In this document: positions 1-8,811 of the stretch, piece after piece
How the letters are laid out: each line of letters begins with the position of its first letter
Numbering within the stretch: position 1 is the first letter of the stretch
DNA from: CAVLDP01 sp963661945
GTDB taxonomy: Bacteria > Bacillota > Clostridia > Lachnospirales > Lachnospiraceae
NCBI GenBank assembly: GCA_963661945.1
Contig: CAVLDP010000005.1
Span: 37,111-101,110 of the forward strand
Direction: 5' to 3'
DNA length: 64,000 bases
Notes under the pieces: model-generated
The model's database searches: none
What the model saw: the letters and a program-made list of their open reading frames with translations, nothing else
What the model was told of the DNA's origin: nothing
Translations under genes and position numbers: made by a program

Positions 1-921
1 GTATTTAAGCTTGCCAAGGAAATCATCTGCCTCTCGTATGGTCGATCTAAGAAGTCGAAGTCCCCATACAATATAAGGCAGGAAGAAAAGGAGCAGCAGT
101 GGCAATTCCACGAAATTCCTGAGATGATACCCCCACTCATCCTCCGAAGGGTCAATTCCAAGTACCTCGTGACCGATTAAGGACTGATGATATTCTCCAT
201 TCATAGAAAGTGCGGCTGCATTTCGAATAATCTCATCGACATAGGTCTCACCACTGCCATGGCTGAAGAAGTTAAACCATAAGAAGAGAACGGATGCCAA
301 TAGAAAGCTCATGGCAAACAGGAAGATATAATACTTCCTCTTCCTCTGATAAGTCATAATCTTGTAGAGAAGAAGCACAAGAATCACATTGAAATACATA
401 AATACATAAGCCTGGTGTGTCATCACGCCGATTGCACTAAGCGGAATCACCAGCCATTCTGCCCATTCATTTAACAGAAGAACAAGTCCCATCGTCGTGC
501 AGATTATCATATATAAATCCACGCGACCGAAATTACGCTCTGCACTGAAGGACGGCACAATCACAATCATGAGCATCATGAAAATCATCTCTGCCGAATG
601 AAGATGCTCCCTCTCCACCATATAGAGAATCTTATAAATCGCCCAAAGCAGGAAAGCAAAGAATAAGGCTGTCACAAGAAGCGTAAAATACAGTGCTGCT
701 TCATAAGTCATAAGATCCATAGGCAGCAGGAAATCCAGTCCCTTATATACCGTGCCAAGAAGTCCTCTTGAAATGAAGCCATAGCTATAATTCAAGGCCA
801 TAATCGAGGAATTATAGGAATCCAGCTGATGATCATAGGTCGCTACGAAAAGTCCTATCGTAAGCGCCAGTAAAAGATGTATATATCTATTTAATTCTTC
901 TCTTCTCTCTTGAACCTTCAA
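1..921 (-). CDS. Polytopic membrane protein, paralogue 4 of a tandem family (3' end outside window)
   Basis: Function unknown; integral membrane protein. The reading frame is open from about 921 to the window edge (307 codons, against 403-409 residues for the full-length relatives), so the C-terminus is missing. It carries the family's N-terminal signature seen in the three genes at 3517-7224 (SYNSS then NYSYGFISRGLLGT, a conserved LPMDLMTY segment) and the central GHEVLGID ... NFVELP block. A TTG at 919-921 has AGAAGGG seven bases upstream and is my preferred start; no ATG fits. It overlaps the end of the upstream gene by 35 bases, suggesting translational coupling. Exact start is uncertain; membership of the paralogue family is clear. 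Confidence 0.75.
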   Translation of the reverse strand, partial: MKVQERREELNRYIHLLLALTIGLFVATYDHQLDSYNSSIMALNYSYGFISRGLLGTVYKGLDFLLPMDLMTYEAALYFTLLVTALFFAFLLWAIYKILYMVEREHLHSAEMIFMMLMIVIVPSFSAERNFGRVDLYMIICTTMGLVLLLNEWAEWLVIPLSAIGVMTHQAYVFMYFNVILVLLLYKIMTYQRKRKYYIFLFAMSFLLASVLFLWFNFFSHGSGETYVDEIIRNAAALSMNGEYHQSLIGHEVLGIDPSEDEWGYHLRNFVELPLLLLFFLPYIVWGLRLLRSTIREADDFLGKLKY

Positions 922-2503
922 TGGTAATCCCTTCTACTGCAAGTAGTACAAAAATCGGCAGATAGCTTAGTAGATACCTGCTATTCGTCTCAAATATTGT
1001 AACAAACAAAAACATTCCAAGGAATGCTATTAGAAGAATATCCCGGTAGGAATTCTCTCCCTTACTCCTAAAAACAGAAATAGATGCCTTAAGGATAAGA
1101 AGCAGAACCATAATCCATAAGAATTGCTCTGTCAGGGTGAAATAGCCAAAATAAGCGCCACCTTCCTGAAAGGCACGACTTACACCAAGTGTCTTCTCTC
1201 CCTCCGTCAAATATACGGTATCCCCATCCACATAATAGAGGTTTCGAAGGAAGGTCGTAAGGAAAGAGCCATCCGACGGCAGAAGTTGGTGCACGGTAGG
1301 CACCTCCTTGCCCCAGCCAAAGGTGCCGGAATTATAATTCATATCTGTCTTCTTGGTCAGATGATAGAGAAAGCCAGAAAATCCCATAGATGTATAGCGT
1401 TCCTTGATCAAAGCCCAGTCCGCCGCATTCTTCTCCTCTGCAGTAAGATAAGAATCGGTATAGGCATCATCATCCCAATTATAGCAGCCACCAGAGGATG
1501 TGTTCGAGCCAAGGAGCATGTAATGAAGAGCTGTCTTGGCACGAGCCTCATTTGGTTCATAAGATAGGGCCGCATAGACTCCTCTCTGCAAAATGAGAAA
1601 GCAGCCAGCGATAATTACAAAACCAAGCAGTATCTGGCCCAACTTCTTCCAGGAAATCAGTTCTCGTTCTCTTAGAATCTCAACAATAAGAATGCTTAAG
1701 GCAATAACTGCATTCGTCGGCTTTAACTGAATGCAGACAATCGATGGTCCGAAGATGAGAATTGTCTTAAGACATACATTCATCCTGCAGTCTCGAAGCT
1801 TCAAATAGAGATAAAGTGTCCCCACCGGAACGAGAAGGGAGAAAACATCCGTATAAGGCGCCATAATCCATGGAGAAAGTCCAAGAAGTAAAACCATAAG
1901 AATATAGGTCACCAAAGTATGCGATTTCTTCCCTGTAACAAGACATGTCACCATTGCCGTACAGTGGATTGTTGTATCAACAAGCAGGACGCCAAAGACC
2001 ACCTGAATCAAATAGCCATCTATTCCAATTCCTTCTCCAAGTAACTGAAAGAGGATATTAATACCAAGAACAATTACGTTATTGGTATTCGTCGCAAAAT
2101 ACGACACATAGAAATCCGACAAGCCTCCATGAATGAACTGACTGGCTGCTTCCTTCATATAATTCACATCGTAATCCACATAAAGAAATATAGAATGAAG
2201 AATAATTCCCTGGAGAATCAGAAGTAGTCCAGTAGAAATCCATAGCTTCTTGGATAAACCTGCATCAGATTTCGCATTCGAAAAGCGCTCTCGAAATTCT
2301 GCAAGAAATGGTGCCTTCCATAGAAAAATAAAAAGCACAATTAGAATTCCGGCAATCCAGGCATTGGATAGGTACATACTATGGTAGAACCAGCTTAAGT
2401 CTGACCGGTCCACAAGAATTAACACGAGTAGAATTCCAACGATACTAAGTAGGGATAGAACCTCCGCAATTCTTCGAAGAGAAAATTGTAATGTATGAAT
2501 CAT
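887..2503 (-). CDS. GT-C-like polytopic membrane glycosyltransferase candidate
   Basis: About 538 residues with many hydrophobic segments, an acidic DYD motif in the first long outer loop after two N-terminal membrane spans, and a C-terminal soluble-looking loop (GGCYNWDDD ... NYNSGTFGWG) of the type I recall from Firmicute GT-C/PMT-like proteins that use polyprenyl-phosphate sugars. The DYD acid as catalytic base is inference from the family. The ATG at 2501-2503 is chosen over an in-frame GTG four codons earlier because GGAG lies seven bases before it; the stop of the acyltransferase gene ends one base upstream, so the two are probably coupled. Likely role: adding a sugar to an extracellular envelope polymer; substrate unknown. 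Confidence 0.6.
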   Translation of the reverse strand: MIHTLQFSLRRIAEVLSLLSIVGILLVLILVDRSDLSWFYHSMYLSNAWIAGILIVLFIFLWKAPFLAEFRERFSNAKSDAGLSKKLWISTGLLLILQGIILHSIFLYVDYDVNYMKEAASQFIHGGLSDFYVSYFATNTNNVIVLGINILFQLLGEGIGIDGYLIQVVFGVLLVDTTIHCTAMVTCLVTGKKSHTLVTYILMVLLLGLSPWIMAPYTDVFSLLVPVGTLYLYLKLRDCRMNVCLKTILIFGPSIVCIQLKPTNAVIALSILIVEILRERELISWKKLGQILLGFVIIAGCFLILQRGVYAALSYEPNEARAKTALHYMLLGSNTSSGGCYNWDDDAYTDSYLTAEEKNAADWALIKERYTSMGFSGFLYHLTKKTDMNYNSGTFGWGKEVPTVHQLLPSDGSFLTTFLRNLYYVDGDTVYLTEGEKTLGVSRAFQEGGAYFGYFTLTEQFLWIMVLLLILKASISVFRSKGENSYRDILLIAFLGMFLFVTIFETNSRYLLSYLPIFVLLAVEGITIEGSREKRRIK

Positions 2504-2504
2504 A

Positions 2505-3497
2505 CTACACTCCACAAATTCTAGAGAGCTTCTTCGGTAGAAGCTTTCTCAATAAATATACAAAAACTGCACTTGCTCCAAAGGACAGGAGAAATCTCAC
2601 ATAAAATGGTGAAGCTTCCCAAAGAATGGTCTTGCCCCATAAGTAGTTAAAGAGCAAATGCGTAAGATAAATTCCAAAGCTCAAATCTCCAAAGAAGGAT
2701 AAGACATTTAGGGATGCATTTCCAAAAGCGCCTGGCATAGTTGACTTATGAATCCACAAGTACGCAAGACTGCAAAGTGCAAGACAAGTGCACATAGAGG
2801 TAAGCTTAGAGGTACTGCAGGACACATTCCAAAATCCCATCCGATTCCAGTGGAAGGCCTCTACATATTCCAGGCTGATTGCAAAGCCGAATGCTGCAAG
2901 GAGTATACATGCTCTAACCTTAGAAGAGCCAGAGAGGCGATAGGTCGACTCTCTTCCAGATAGACGAAGGCCAAAATAAAAGAAATTAAGCCATAGAAGG
3001 AAGAGATCCAAATCATATGGATATCCCAAATCCCTGCCGCATTGCACCAGATATGCATAAATAATCAAGGAAATTGGCGTTACAAAATAAGGTAGAAAAT
3101 AAAGATTCGACCTACTTATCTTCATTAAGAAAGGTGCAAGAAGCGTAAGCTCCATATATACCAGAATATAATAATAGACGCTGCAGCACTGACCAGTCAG
3201 CAAATTCCATAAGAAGGCACGATAATTTCCATAGAGGACCGTATAAATCACTGACCAAATCAGATATGGATAGAGGACCCTAAGTATCCTCTTCTTATAG
3301 AAAGCCCGTATATCCTCTATTGGTCCACTTGTAAGTAGACCTGATAGGAAGAGAAAGATTCCCACTGCAGAATGGGTCCAAGGCATAACATAAATCTCTT
3401 CTGCGCAGAAGCTGACCGCATGAGACATAAGAACCCCCATAATGGCAAGTCCTCGAATTGCCTGTATTCTACGGCTCTCTATTTGACTAAGTGACAT
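2505..3497 (-). CDS. Acyltransferase 3 family membrane O-acyltransferase (OafA/YrhL-like)
   Basis: 330 residues, about ten membrane segments. The N-terminus shows the family signature RIQAIRGLAIMGVLMSHA with the conserved histidine in the first span, and a later conserved Arg-rich cytoplasmic turn after FYKK. Such enzymes move an acyl group (usually acetyl) to a sugar or peptidoglycan across the membrane. It lacks the C-terminal SGNH domain of the long OafA class. AGGAAG sits eight bases before the ATG. Embedded among glycosyltransferase-like membrane proteins, it most likely decorates the same surface glycan; the acceptor cannot be read from sequence. Confidence 0.85.
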   Translation of the reverse strand: MSLSQIESRRIQAIRGLAIMGVLMSHAVSFCAEEIYVMPWTHSAVGIFLFLSGLLTSGPIEDIRAFYKKRILRVLYPYLIWSVIYTVLYGNYRAFLWNLLTGQCCSVYYYILVYMELTLLAPFLMKISRSNLYFLPYFVTPISLIIYAYLVQCGRDLGYPYDLDLFLLWLNFFYFGLRLSGRESTYRLSGSSKVRACILLAAFGFAISLEYVEAFHWNRMGFWNVSCSTSKLTSMCTCLALCSLAYLWIHKSTMPGAFGNASLNVLSFFGDLSFGIYLTHLLFNYLWGKTILWEASPFYVRFLLSFGASAVFVYLLRKLLPKKLSRICGV

Positions 3498-3516
3498 CTA
3501 AGATACTTCCTTTCTA

Positions 3517-4728
3517 CTACAAGCCTAATACCATAGCTGACAGGCGATAGGCTGCCCAACAAATCACCACATCAAACATTGGCGTAAAGAAAATGCTGTA
3601 GAGAATTACCATACCAGGAATTGGCAAATGGTCTCTAAGATAGGACTTACTGCCCTCTATCGCCCGTGTCACAGGGGCATCCTCCATAGTAAGAAATACC
3701 ATGGTCATAGCGATATAATAGACGAAGGTAATACACATATATCTACCATAATCCACCTTCAGAATCATCTCTGGAAGAATGGTGATAACTCCAATCAGGA
3801 AGGCCAGATAAGGTAATCTCTTCCAACCACTCTCTCCCTTTATTACCCGCTTTGCAAAGAAATAGAAAATGAGAAGATACGGAAGCCCCAGGACTAGAAA
3901 TGCCGGAAATTCCCTATAATTCTCCAGATGCAACTCCCACTCATCCAAGAATACATCCTCTCCTAGAATCTCATGACTCAGGATAGAGGGATTATAGCTC
4001 TCCCCGTCTTGAGACAGACTCTTCGCTTCTGCCACCACCTCATCATAGATTTCTCTCCCAGATGAATGAGATGCGAATTCAAAATAGAGAAAGCATACTG
4101 AGATTGACAAGAAAAAAGTAAGAAGCAGAATAAGATAGCGCTTTCTATCTTTTCCCTCGCCCTTACAGCATCGATAAAATAAGAGTACCAAAATCGGCGC
4201 AGCATTGGTAAATACAAAGCCCTGATGAATCAGGCAACAGAAAATACCAAGCGGCAGAACAAGCCACTCTGCCCTTCTCTTAAGGAGGAGAATCAGGCAA
4301 AGATACATAATCGTATAGAGATAGAGGTCTAATCTTCCATACATTTCTTCTGTGACAAAGGTAGAAAAGGCAAAAATCGATAGGAAGATAGACAGATACC
4401 TCATCGTAGATCTCTGACCCTCTGGCACAATCTCAAGACAGGTCTTAAGAAAAAGAAAAAATACCAGATAGTAAACAAGCGTCATAACCATCGTGAAGTA
4501 ATAGACTCCCTGATAGGTCATAAGATCAAACGGCAGCAGGGCGTCTAACCCCTGATAGATTGTCCCAAGCATTCCGCGGCTAATGAAGCCATATTTATAA
4601 GACATGGCAAATAATGTCGTATTATACTCCGTCATCGTATGGTCGAAGTACCTAAGCGAGATACCAAAGGCAAGAATTCCCAGGATTGCCAAAAATTTTC
4701 TATTTTCAGACTTTACTTTCAATTCCAT
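3517..4728 (-). CDS. Polytopic membrane protein, paralogue 3 of a tandem family
   Basis: 403 residues; unknown function. Two blocks are shared with the neighbours at 4737 and 5995 and the partial gene at 1-921: an N-terminal block (residues about 34-70: EYNTT, SYKYGFISRGMLGT, LPFDLMTY) and a late KVDYGRYM block. Between them lies a soluble-looking segment with HEILGED and a conserved Asn-x-x-E-x-P. Roughly nine to ten membrane spans. Organisation (first outer loop with conserved polar residues, many spans) would suit a GT-C-type transferase or polymerase, but I do not recognise the family and no catalytic motif is proven. AGGAG lies five bases before the ATG. Spacing of 8 bases to the previous gene implies an operon. 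Confidence 0.8.
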   Translation of the reverse strand: MELKVKSENRKFLAILGILAFGISLRYFDHTMTEYNTTLFAMSYKYGFISRGMLGTIYQGLDALLPFDLMTYQGVYYFTMVMTLVYYLVFFLFLKTCLEIVPEGQRSTMRYLSIFLSIFAFSTFVTEEMYGRLDLYLYTIMYLCLILLLKRRAEWLVLPLGIFCCLIHQGFVFTNAAPILVLLFYRCCKGEGKDRKRYLILLLTFFLSISVCFLYFEFASHSSGREIYDEVVAEAKSLSQDGESYNPSILSHEILGEDVFLDEWELHLENYREFPAFLVLGLPYLLIFYFFAKRVIKGESGWKRLPYLAFLIGVITILPEMILKVDYGRYMCITFVYYIAMTMVFLTMEDAPVTRAIEGSKSYLRDHLPIPGMVILYSIFFTPMFDVVICWAAYRLSAMVLGL

Positions 4729-4736
4729 AGGTTCTC

Positions 4737-5966
4737 CTACCAGATATGTAACCAGGTCTCATTGATTGGATTACTTATTTCCTTGCATAACTCATTGACA
4801 TGAACATCCCAAAATGGAAAGAAAAGGACAAGATAGATTAGAAGAATAAGAAAAATTGTCCTATGCTCTGCAATATAGGCTGTTGCCTTCCTTCCGGCCT
4901 GACAGAATACCTTCTCTCCCATTGCCATCATTACCAGAGTCATCACAAGATAATAGACGAATAAAGCCAAGTCCCAACGGCCATAATCCACCTTCAGAAT
5001 ATAATTGGGAAGAAGCGTCAGCGGTCCAAGCAGGAATAGAGCCATAATAAGTCGGTCCCCTCGATTCTCTGCCTCGAGAAAAAGCATCCTAACAAATCGA
5101 TAGATAAGATATAAAAATGGACTAAAGAGAAGCAGAAAAATAGGAATCTCCACGAAATTCTCCAGATGCATGTTCCATTCTTCCTCTGCTAAATCAATAC
5201 CAAGCACCTCATGATCAATCAAAGTCTTGTGATAGTTCCCATTCAATGATAATTTCGTCGCATCCGATATCACCTGATCTACAATCAGAGTCCCCTGACT
5301 TCGCGAGAAGAATTCGAACCATAGAAAGAGAATGGATATCGTAAGAAAGGTAAGACCGAAAAGAATTAAATATTTCTTCCTGCTATTCTCTCTTCGAATC
5401 GCAAGATAGAGAAGTAAGACAAGCACAAGGTTTGCATACATAAAGACCGAACCCTGGTGAACACATACAGAGAGGCCAGACAGCAGTATAACCAGCCACT
5501 CAGCTCTCTGCTTCATGAGGCAAAGGATGGATATCATAGACAGAAGAATCATATAAATATCTAAGCGCCCGAGATTACGTTTTGAAACAAAGGTCATCAC
5601 AAGCATAAGGGATAGGATCATCCCTAGCATCTCAGCAAATGGCAAATCCTCTTCCCTTGTCATAAGTAGAATCCGCCTAAGAATCAGCCCGAGGATAAGA
5701 AAGATAAGAATCGTCACAATGAGCGTGACACTGCGTACCGCCTCATAATTCATGAGATCAAGCGGAAGAATCGCATTTAGTGCCTGATAGATGGTGCCAA
5801 TCAGAGACCGCGATGTGAATCCATACTTATAAGAGAAGGCGAGAACCGTCGAATTATAGGACTCCACCTTGCCATTATAGGCATAGAAAAAAGACCCTGC
5901 TGTAAGAAGAAGTAAAGACAGCAAATATGCTCTTATAGATTGCTGTTTGTTACGATTCTTAAGCAC
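4737..5966 (-). CDS. Polytopic membrane protein, paralogue 2 of a tandem family
   Basis: 409 residues, GTG start with AAAGGAGAGAGG just upstream. Same architecture as its neighbours: ESYNSTVLAFSYKYGFTSRS near residue 35, LPLDLMNYEAV, a middle soluble segment with DHEVLGIDLAEEEW and NFVEIP, and KVDYGRWD near residue 340. Many hydrophobic segments predict an integral membrane protein. The four copies are similar throughout their length but clearly diverged, so the duplications are not recent. Function unknown; the setting (acyltransferase 3, GT-C-like protein) points to the cell envelope. Confidence 0.8.
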   Translation of the reverse strand: MLKNRNKQQSIRAYLLSLLLLTAGSFFYAYNGKVESYNSTVLAFSYKYGFTSRSLIGTIYQALNAILPLDLMNYEAVRSVTLIVTILIFLILGLILRRILLMTREEDLPFAEMLGMILSLMLVMTFVSKRNLGRLDIYMILLSMISILCLMKQRAEWLVILLSGLSVCVHQGSVFMYANLVLVLLLYLAIRRENSRKKYLILFGLTFLTISILFLWFEFFSRSQGTLIVDQVISDATKLSLNGNYHKTLIDHEVLGIDLAEEEWNMHLENFVEIPIFLLLFSPFLYLIYRFVRMLFLEAENRGDRLIMALFLLGPLTLLPNYILKVDYGRWDLALFVYYLVMTLVMMAMGEKVFCQAGRKATAYIAEHRTIFLILLIYLVLFFPFWDVHVNELCKEISNPINETWLHIW

Positions 5967-5994
5967 GGTCCTCTCTCCTTTCCCTGTTCTAAGC

Positions 5995-7224
5995 CTAGGA
6001 TATAAACTTCATAATTCGTTCTGGTAAATTATAAATAAAGAAAGTAGCTTCATCAATAGACAAATCCGTAAACGGCGAGAAAAGCAAGGCATACGGAAGC
6101 AAGAGCTTGGCAAAAGAGCATTTTCTTCCAAGATCCTCAATCGTCTTAGTCCAAGCCCTGGTCACAAGGTCATCTCTCACAGCCAGAAGCGCCAGTGTCG
6201 TCAGGCAGTAATAAGCTATTACCGCAAATACCCAGCGGCCATAATCGACCTTGCGAATAAAGAGTGGCAAGGTTGTAAGAGCTCCCGCCATCAAAAAGAA
6301 TACTGAAATCCTCTCAAATCTCGTCCGAGTCAAGCTCCATAGTCTTCGGAAATAGCCAATCAGGATTGCGATAAATGGGGAAAAGAGAAGTAAAAAGATT
6401 GGAAGCTCTATATGATTTCGAATCTGATAATCTCTCTCCTCTTCCGTCAAATCCACGCCGAGAATCTCAGCCCGAACGACATCCCTATGACATTTACCCT
6501 TGTAGGACATGGAGTTCGCTGTTGTAATAATCTCCTCATAGACATCCTGTCCCTGATTCTGGCTTACGAACATGAAGTATAGGAATAGAATGGCTCCCAC
6601 AGCAAACGTAGCCACTAGGAGGATCCAATAATATCTGACTCTCCCCTTTTGCTCCATAGCCTTGAGCAGCTTATAGAGAAGCAGTACAAGAATCACGTTG
6701 AAGTACATAAAGACATAGCCCTCATGTACGCACGTTCCGGCCGCCGCAATTGGAATCAGAGCCCATTCCACTCTGCCATAGATCAGACAAAAGAGCGATA
6801 GCATGGTAAGCATAACATTGTAGACATCCAAGCGACCAAAATTATAATAAGAAGTAAAGGTCGGAACCGCACAGATCAAGAAGAACAGAATCAGATATTC
6901 GCAGGACTTCTTCGCAGATTCCTCCGCCAATCCATGAATCGTCTTAAGAAATATAAGAAGCAGAATCACGAAAATCGTCGTCACAACAAGTGTATATAAT
7001 TTGACAGATGGGTAATTTATCATGTCAAATGGCAATATTTTATTTAGCCCCTGATAAATGCTTCCTATTAAGCCTCTGGAAATGAAGCCATACTTGTAAG
7101 AAAAGGCAAGAACCGTAGCATTGTAGGAATTCACCCGCTCCGCCAGATTCACCATAATAAGTACAATTGTAAATAGAACAAGGCCAGCAAAAAACTGCTG
7201 GTCTCTCTTAATCGAATTCTTCAT
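5995..7224 (-). CDS. Polytopic membrane protein, paralogue 1 of a tandem family
   Basis: 409 residues; first of the four paralogues in transcription order. Shows NSYNATVLAFSYKYGFISRG near residue 32, GSIYQGLNKILPFDM, AEILGVDLTEEE in the middle loop, NHIELP and RKVDYGRWVF near the C-terminal third. Around ten membrane spans. Its ATG is two bases after the stop of the patatin-like gene and has only a weak ribosome site, which suggests translational coupling to that lipase. No known family assigned; conserved polar residues in the N-terminal block are the best candidates for function. Confidence 0.8.
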   Translation of the reverse strand: MKNSIKRDQQFFAGLVLFTIVLIMVNLAERVNSYNATVLAFSYKYGFISRGLIGSIYQGLNKILPFDMINYPSVKLYTLVVTTIFVILLLIFLKTIHGLAEESAKKSCEYLILFFLICAVPTFTSYYNFGRLDVYNVMLTMLSLFCLIYGRVEWALIPIAAAGTCVHEGYVFMYFNVILVLLLYKLLKAMEQKGRVRYYWILLVATFAVGAILFLYFMFVSQNQGQDVYEEIITTANSMSYKGKCHRDVVRAEILGVDLTEEERDYQIRNHIELPIFLLLFSPFIAILIGYFRRLWSLTRTRFERISVFFLMAGALTTLPLFIRKVDYGRWVFAVIAYYCLTTLALLAVRDDLVTRAWTKTIEDLGRKCSFAKLLLPYALLFSPFTDLSIDEATFFIYNLPERIMKFIS

Positions 7225-7226
7225 TC

Positions 7227-8087
7227 TTATCTTGCCAGGAATGCTTTTATCGCATCCATCTCCTTCTTGGCATCGGCCATGCCGTTGTCATAAAATGCCT
7301 TCATAATCTTCGGATCAGTCGTATAAGTACCGATCTTAATCTCCGGTGATGGGCAGAAAATCATTGCCTGCTTCTTGGCCTGCAGAGCCAGAAGCTTCTT
7401 CATCGAAGCATTATAATTCTCATGCCTATGATCTAGTAATTCAATGGTCTTAGGGAATTTGTGCTGAAGTGCAAAATGATATCCCGCCCTATGACCCTCA
7501 GGCTTCATAACAAAGCCCCTTGGCTTTGACATAATCGCAATGATTCGATCACAACCATCTGATAACATCTTATCAATTGGAATAGAATCCCCAACTCCGC
7601 CATCATAGTAGAAATGACCATCCAGTTCAATTGGCTGGCACATTACAGGGAGAGCGCAGGTTGCCATAATCGGCCGATAATCATCCCTCTTGCAGTCTGC
7701 CTTGGTAAAGTAGCGCATCTCGCCCGTCACCGCATCCGTCGCCGGGAAGACCATCTCTGCTGGGTTTGACATCATAACATCATAATCAAGCGGATCGATG
7801 CCGCCTTCATTTGTCATATCTCCATAGATAAATTGCAGGCCAAAGAAATTGCCCGTCTTCACAAAGGAACGCATGCTGATGTAGCGCGGATCCTTCACAT
7901 GAATCGTGTAATATCTGAGATTTCTCTCCCTCTGCTTGGCCTGATAGGATGCCACATTGGCAGCTCCTGCAGACACACCCATACAATAATCAAATTCGAT
8001 TCCTTCATCCAAGAAGGCATCCAGTAATCCAGCGCTATAGGCACATTTCATGCCTCCGCCTTCTACAAATAATCCAGTCTTTGCCAT
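7227..8087 (-). CDS. Patatin-like phospholipase/acyl hydrolase (RssA-like)
   Basis: 286 residues. All patatin elements are visible: the oxyanion loop EGGGMKCAYSAG near residue 9, the nucleophile motif GVSAGA (GxSxG) near residue 37, and DGG in YYDGGVGDSIP near residue 161, giving the Ser-Asp dyad. These enzymes cleave acyl esters of phospholipids or related lipids, usually in the cytosol or at the membrane face; the actual substrate is unknown. The gene lies 9 bases after the TetR regulator and 2 bases before the membrane-protein run, so it is probably co-transcribed with both. Confidence 0.9.
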   Translation of the reverse strand: MAKTGLFVEGGGMKCAYSAGLLDAFLDEGIEFDYCMGVSAGAANVASYQAKQRERNLRYYTIHVKDPRYISMRSFVKTGNFFGLQFIYGDMTNEGGIDPLDYDVMMSNPAEMVFPATDAVTGEMRYFTKADCKRDDYRPIMATCALPVMCQPIELDGHFYYDGGVGDSIPIDKMLSDGCDRIIAIMSKPRGFVMKPEGHRAGYHFALQHKFPKTIELLDHRHENYNASMKKLLALQAKKQAMIFCPSPEIKIGTYTTDPKIMKAFYDNGMADAKKEMDAIKAFLAR

Positions 8088-8096
8088 AATAAGCCC

Positions 8097-8657
8097 CTAT
8101 GCTAATGTATCCTCCAAGAAGCCTAGCACTTCCTCTGTAGAATATTCTTCGTTATGATACATCCACCAGGTTGCAATCGTGATAATGGAATTTGCAACAA
8201 GCTCTGTCTCAAGTTCCATCGGAAGCTTTCTGGTACTCTCATCCATATTGGAGAGAAGCTCCTCCATCTTATGCTCCATGGATTTCTTCATAGCTGGAAT
8301 GAAGTATCCATCCTTATTATTGGAATAGATCAGCATATAACGGTCCTGACTCTTCCTGATATACTGAAGGAGCTTAAGCAGGATACTCATCATATATTCC
8401 TTGAATGAAATCCCCTCCTCAGGCAGAGAAAACTGAACCTCGCCCATATAAGTATGGAAATAATAATTGAGAAGATCATACTTGTCTTCATAATAGTTGT
8501 AGAAGGTAGCCCTTGGAATCATGGCCACACTACAGATATCACTTACATTAATCTTCTCAAAGGACTTCTCCATAAGAAGAGTTGTCAAGCTCTCGTTGAA
8601 GGTGTTTAGCGTTCTTCTGGCAGTCATCGAGTTTAGTCTTTTTTCTGATAGTTTCAT
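8097..8657 (-). CDS. TetR-family transcriptional regulator
   Basis: 186 residues. An N-terminal helix-turn-helix is clear (RRTLNTFNESLTTLLMEKSF, then INVSDICSVAMIPRATFYNYY, with the typical FYNYYEDKYDLL end). The C-terminal helical half is the ligand/dimer domain and is not diagnostic. I start at the ATG at 8655-8657 (AAGGA about ten bases upstream) rather than at an upstream in-frame TTG that lacks a ribosome site and would lie over the promoter. As first gene of the run that continues with the lipase and membrane proteins, it likely controls that operon and itself. Confidence 0.85.
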   Translation of the reverse strand: MKLSEKRLNSMTARRTLNTFNESLTTLLMEKSFEKINVSDICSVAMIPRATFYNYYEDKYDLLNYYFHTYMGEVQFSLPEEGISFKEYMMSILLKLLQYIRKSQDRYMLIYSNNKDGYFIPAMKKSMEHKMEELLSNMDESTRKLPMELETELVANSIITIATWWMYHNEEYSTEEVLGFLEDTLA

Positions 8658-8714
8658 TTTTTCTTTTTCCTTTTGTAGTTCTTGATTTGGATGTCGAATG
8701 AACAGCTGTCCAAA

Positions 8715-8720
8715 ATTATA
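8715..8720 (-). promoter_or_regulatory. Possible -10 box for the TetR-patatin operon
   Basis: A perfect TATAAT on the minus strand, about 58 bases before the TetR start codon. No good -35 hexamer is found 16-18 bases upstream, so the promoter may need an activator or may be misassigned. Confidence 0.35.
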
Positions 8721-8783
8721 CATCATAGAAATTCTGTCGTGTCCATCGGTTTCCGCCAAGATTCTAACACACCTTCAGACATG

Positions 8784-8799
8784 TGTAAAGATTTTTACA
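8784..8799. promoter_or_regulatory. Inverted repeat TGTAAA-N4-TTTACA upstream of the TetR gene
   Basis: A perfect 6-4-6 inverted repeat between the glgP stop and the TetR start, about 65 bases upstream of the TATAAT box. A TetR-type operator is the natural guess; a small hairpin after glgP is the alternative, but no U-run follows on either strand. Confidence 0.35.
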
Positions 8800-8811
8800 G
8801 ATGCACCCGTT

